Shown piece after piece: positions 63,006 through 64,000 of a stretch of 64,000 nt of DNA (position 1 is its first letter; each line of letters starts with the position of its first letter). The DNA comes from CALVGQ01 sp964370435 (GTDB lineage: Bacteria > Bacillota_I > Bacilli_A > Erysipelotrichales > Erysipelotrichaceae), in assembly GCA_964370435.1 (NCBI GenBank), contig CAYJJG010000001.1, positions 62,001 to 126,000 of the forward strand, written 5' to 3'. The notes beneath the pieces were generated by a model. It was not told the origin of the DNA and made no database searches. It saw only the letters and a list, made by a program, of their open reading frames with translations. A program made the position numbers and the translations under genes.

Positions 63006-64000
63006 TTATGCCTCTAGTGATTTAGCTTTTAAAACTGCATCTTCAATAGTTCCCACAAACATGAAAGCTTGCTCTGGCAAATGATCATATTTACCCTCTA
63101 ACAATTCTTTAAAGCTATGAATTGTATCACTTAATTGTACATAACTACCTTTTATCCCTGAAAATTGTTCAGCTACATTAAATGGTTGTGATAAGAAGTT
63201 TCTTGCACGTCGTGCTCTAGCTACTACTAACTTATCTTCATCAGATAACTCATCCATTCCTAAGATAGCAATGATATCTTGTAATTCCTTGTAACGTTGT
63301 AGTAACTGTTGAACACCGCGAGCTACATGATAATGTTCTTCTCCTACTACAAGTGGATCTAACATTCTACTTGTAGAATCTAATGGATCCACTGCAGGAT
63401 AAATACCTAATGCAGCAATACTACGATCTAATACTGTTTTAGCATCTAAATGTGTAAATGTTGTAGCTGGTGCCGGGTCAGTTAAATCATCGGCAGGCAC
63501 ATAAATTGCTTGAACAGAGGTAATAGATCCATTTTTAGTAGACGTAATACGTTCTTGAAGTTGTCCCATCTCTGTTGCTAAAGTAGGCTGATATCCCGCA
63601 GCACTAGGCATACGCCCTAATAGTGCTGAAACTTCAGAACCTGCTTGAGTAAAACGGAAGATATTATCAATAAACAATAATACATCAGCTTTCATATCAT
63701 CACGATAATGTTCAGCCATAGTTAATCCAGATAAAGCTACACGCATCCTAGCTCCTGGTGATTCATTCATCTGTCCATATACTAGCACTGTTTTATCTAA
63801 TACTCCTGAATCTTTCATTTCATGATACATGTCGTTTCCTTCACGAGTACGCTCGCCAACACCTGCAACTACTGACATTCCACCATGTTCCTTAGCAATG
63901 TTATGAATTAGCTCTTGCATAAGTACGGTTTTACCAACACCTGCACCACCAAATAACCCTATTTTTCCACCACGAGCATAAGGACAAAGTAAATCAATAA
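63006..64000 (-). CDS. atpD: F1 ATP synthase beta subunit (partial)
   Basis: The gene runs off the window end; the visible part covers the C-terminal ~330 residues. Walker A FGGAGVGKTVLMQEL lies at the cut end (about 63925-63960), followed by VVAGVGERTREGND with the catalytic Glu, VLLFIDNIFRFTQAGSEVSALLGRMPSA and GSITSVQAIYVPADDLTDPAPA. It makes ATP in the F1 head, or hydrolyses it to pump protons in fermenters. The N-terminus is outside the window. Confidence 0.97.
   Translation of the reverse strand, partial: IDLLCPYARGGKIGLFGGAGVGKTVLMQELIHNIAKEHGGMSVVAGVGERTREGNDMYHEMKDSGVLDKTVLVYGQMNESPGARMRVALSGLTMAEHYRDDMKADVLLFIDNIFRFTQAGSEVSALLGRMPSAAGYQPTLATEMGQLQERITSTKNGSITSVQAIYVPADDLTDPAPATTFTHLDAKTVLDRSIAALGIYPAVDPLDSTSRMLDPLVVGEEHYHVARGVQQLLQRYKELQDIIAILGMDELSDEDKLVVARARRARNFLSQPFNVAEQFSGIKGSYVQLSDTIHSFKELLEGKYDHLPEQAFMFVGTIEDAVLKAKSLEA

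Overview
The window is AT-rich, densely coded bacterial DNA with AAGGAGG/GAGGTG-type ribosome binding sites. It looks like a Bacillota chromosome, most likely an anaerobic, fermentative, gut-type lineage such as the Erysipelotrichia. Support comes from a class III ribonucleotide reductase, feoAB with a DtxR-type regulator, mannose-family PTS genes, spoIIE- and spoIIQ-like genes, comFA/comFC, an mbl-tagO pair, and the spoIIE-tilS-hpt-ftsH order known from Bacillus. The genus is inference. No rRNA, tRNA or CRISPR was found.

Layout. 1-6.3 kb: an IS3-type transposase fragment, then an amino-sugar operon (PTS IIB-IIC-IID, NanE, a membrane protein, NagA, PTS IIA, RpiR regulator), all on the minus strand. 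6.3-9.3 kb: class II aldolase, an M24-peptidase-like protein lacking most metal ligands, and a small FMN-binding lipoprotein. 9.4-12.1 kb: a decaying islet, probably iron-linked, holding a flavodoxin without a usable start codon, a DUF3793 pseudogene, an intact DUF2325 gene, and remnants of an ABC exporter and two other genes. 12.1-15.2 kb: DUF1846 protein plus a PTS IIC-IIB-like permease. 15.3-25.7 kb: GNAT/RodA, a TIR-Sel1 protein, RlmD, an ISL3-type transposase remnant, PepF, a nucleotidyltransferase-like protein, and a LysR/chromate transporter locus. 25.8-28.8 kb: accessory islet with a holin-like membrane protein, a surface-domain protein broken by an amber codon, and an M23 peptidase with SH3-like repeats. 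28.8-34.5 kb: comFA-comFC-csp and secA-prfB (programmed frameshift). 34.6-42.4 kb: a CaCA exchanger, the nrdG/nrdD locus with unusual fusions, and feoAB with its DtxR regulator and operator. 42.4-48.5 kb: MATE pump, an EF-G-like GTPase fused to a Rae1/YacP-type NYN nuclease, and a fumarate-reductase-like flavoprotein. 48.6-60.9 kb: ftsH-hpt-tilS-spoIIE, MazF-like protein, TagO/WecA, Mbl, SpoIIQ, DUF1146, XRE, Nudix, LysR. 61-64 kb: YeiH transporter, a tandem pair of putative small RNAs, and the end of the ATP synthase operon (atpC, partial atpD).

The most interesting items are the EF-G/NYN nuclease fusion, the tandem small-RNA pair with repeated unpaired CCCC motifs, the MarR-NrdG fusion with a palindromic operator beside its own promoter, the TIR-Sel1 protein, and the cluster of fresh gene decay at 9.4-12.1 kb. 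All function calls come from reading motifs and domain layout by eye; no database search was run.
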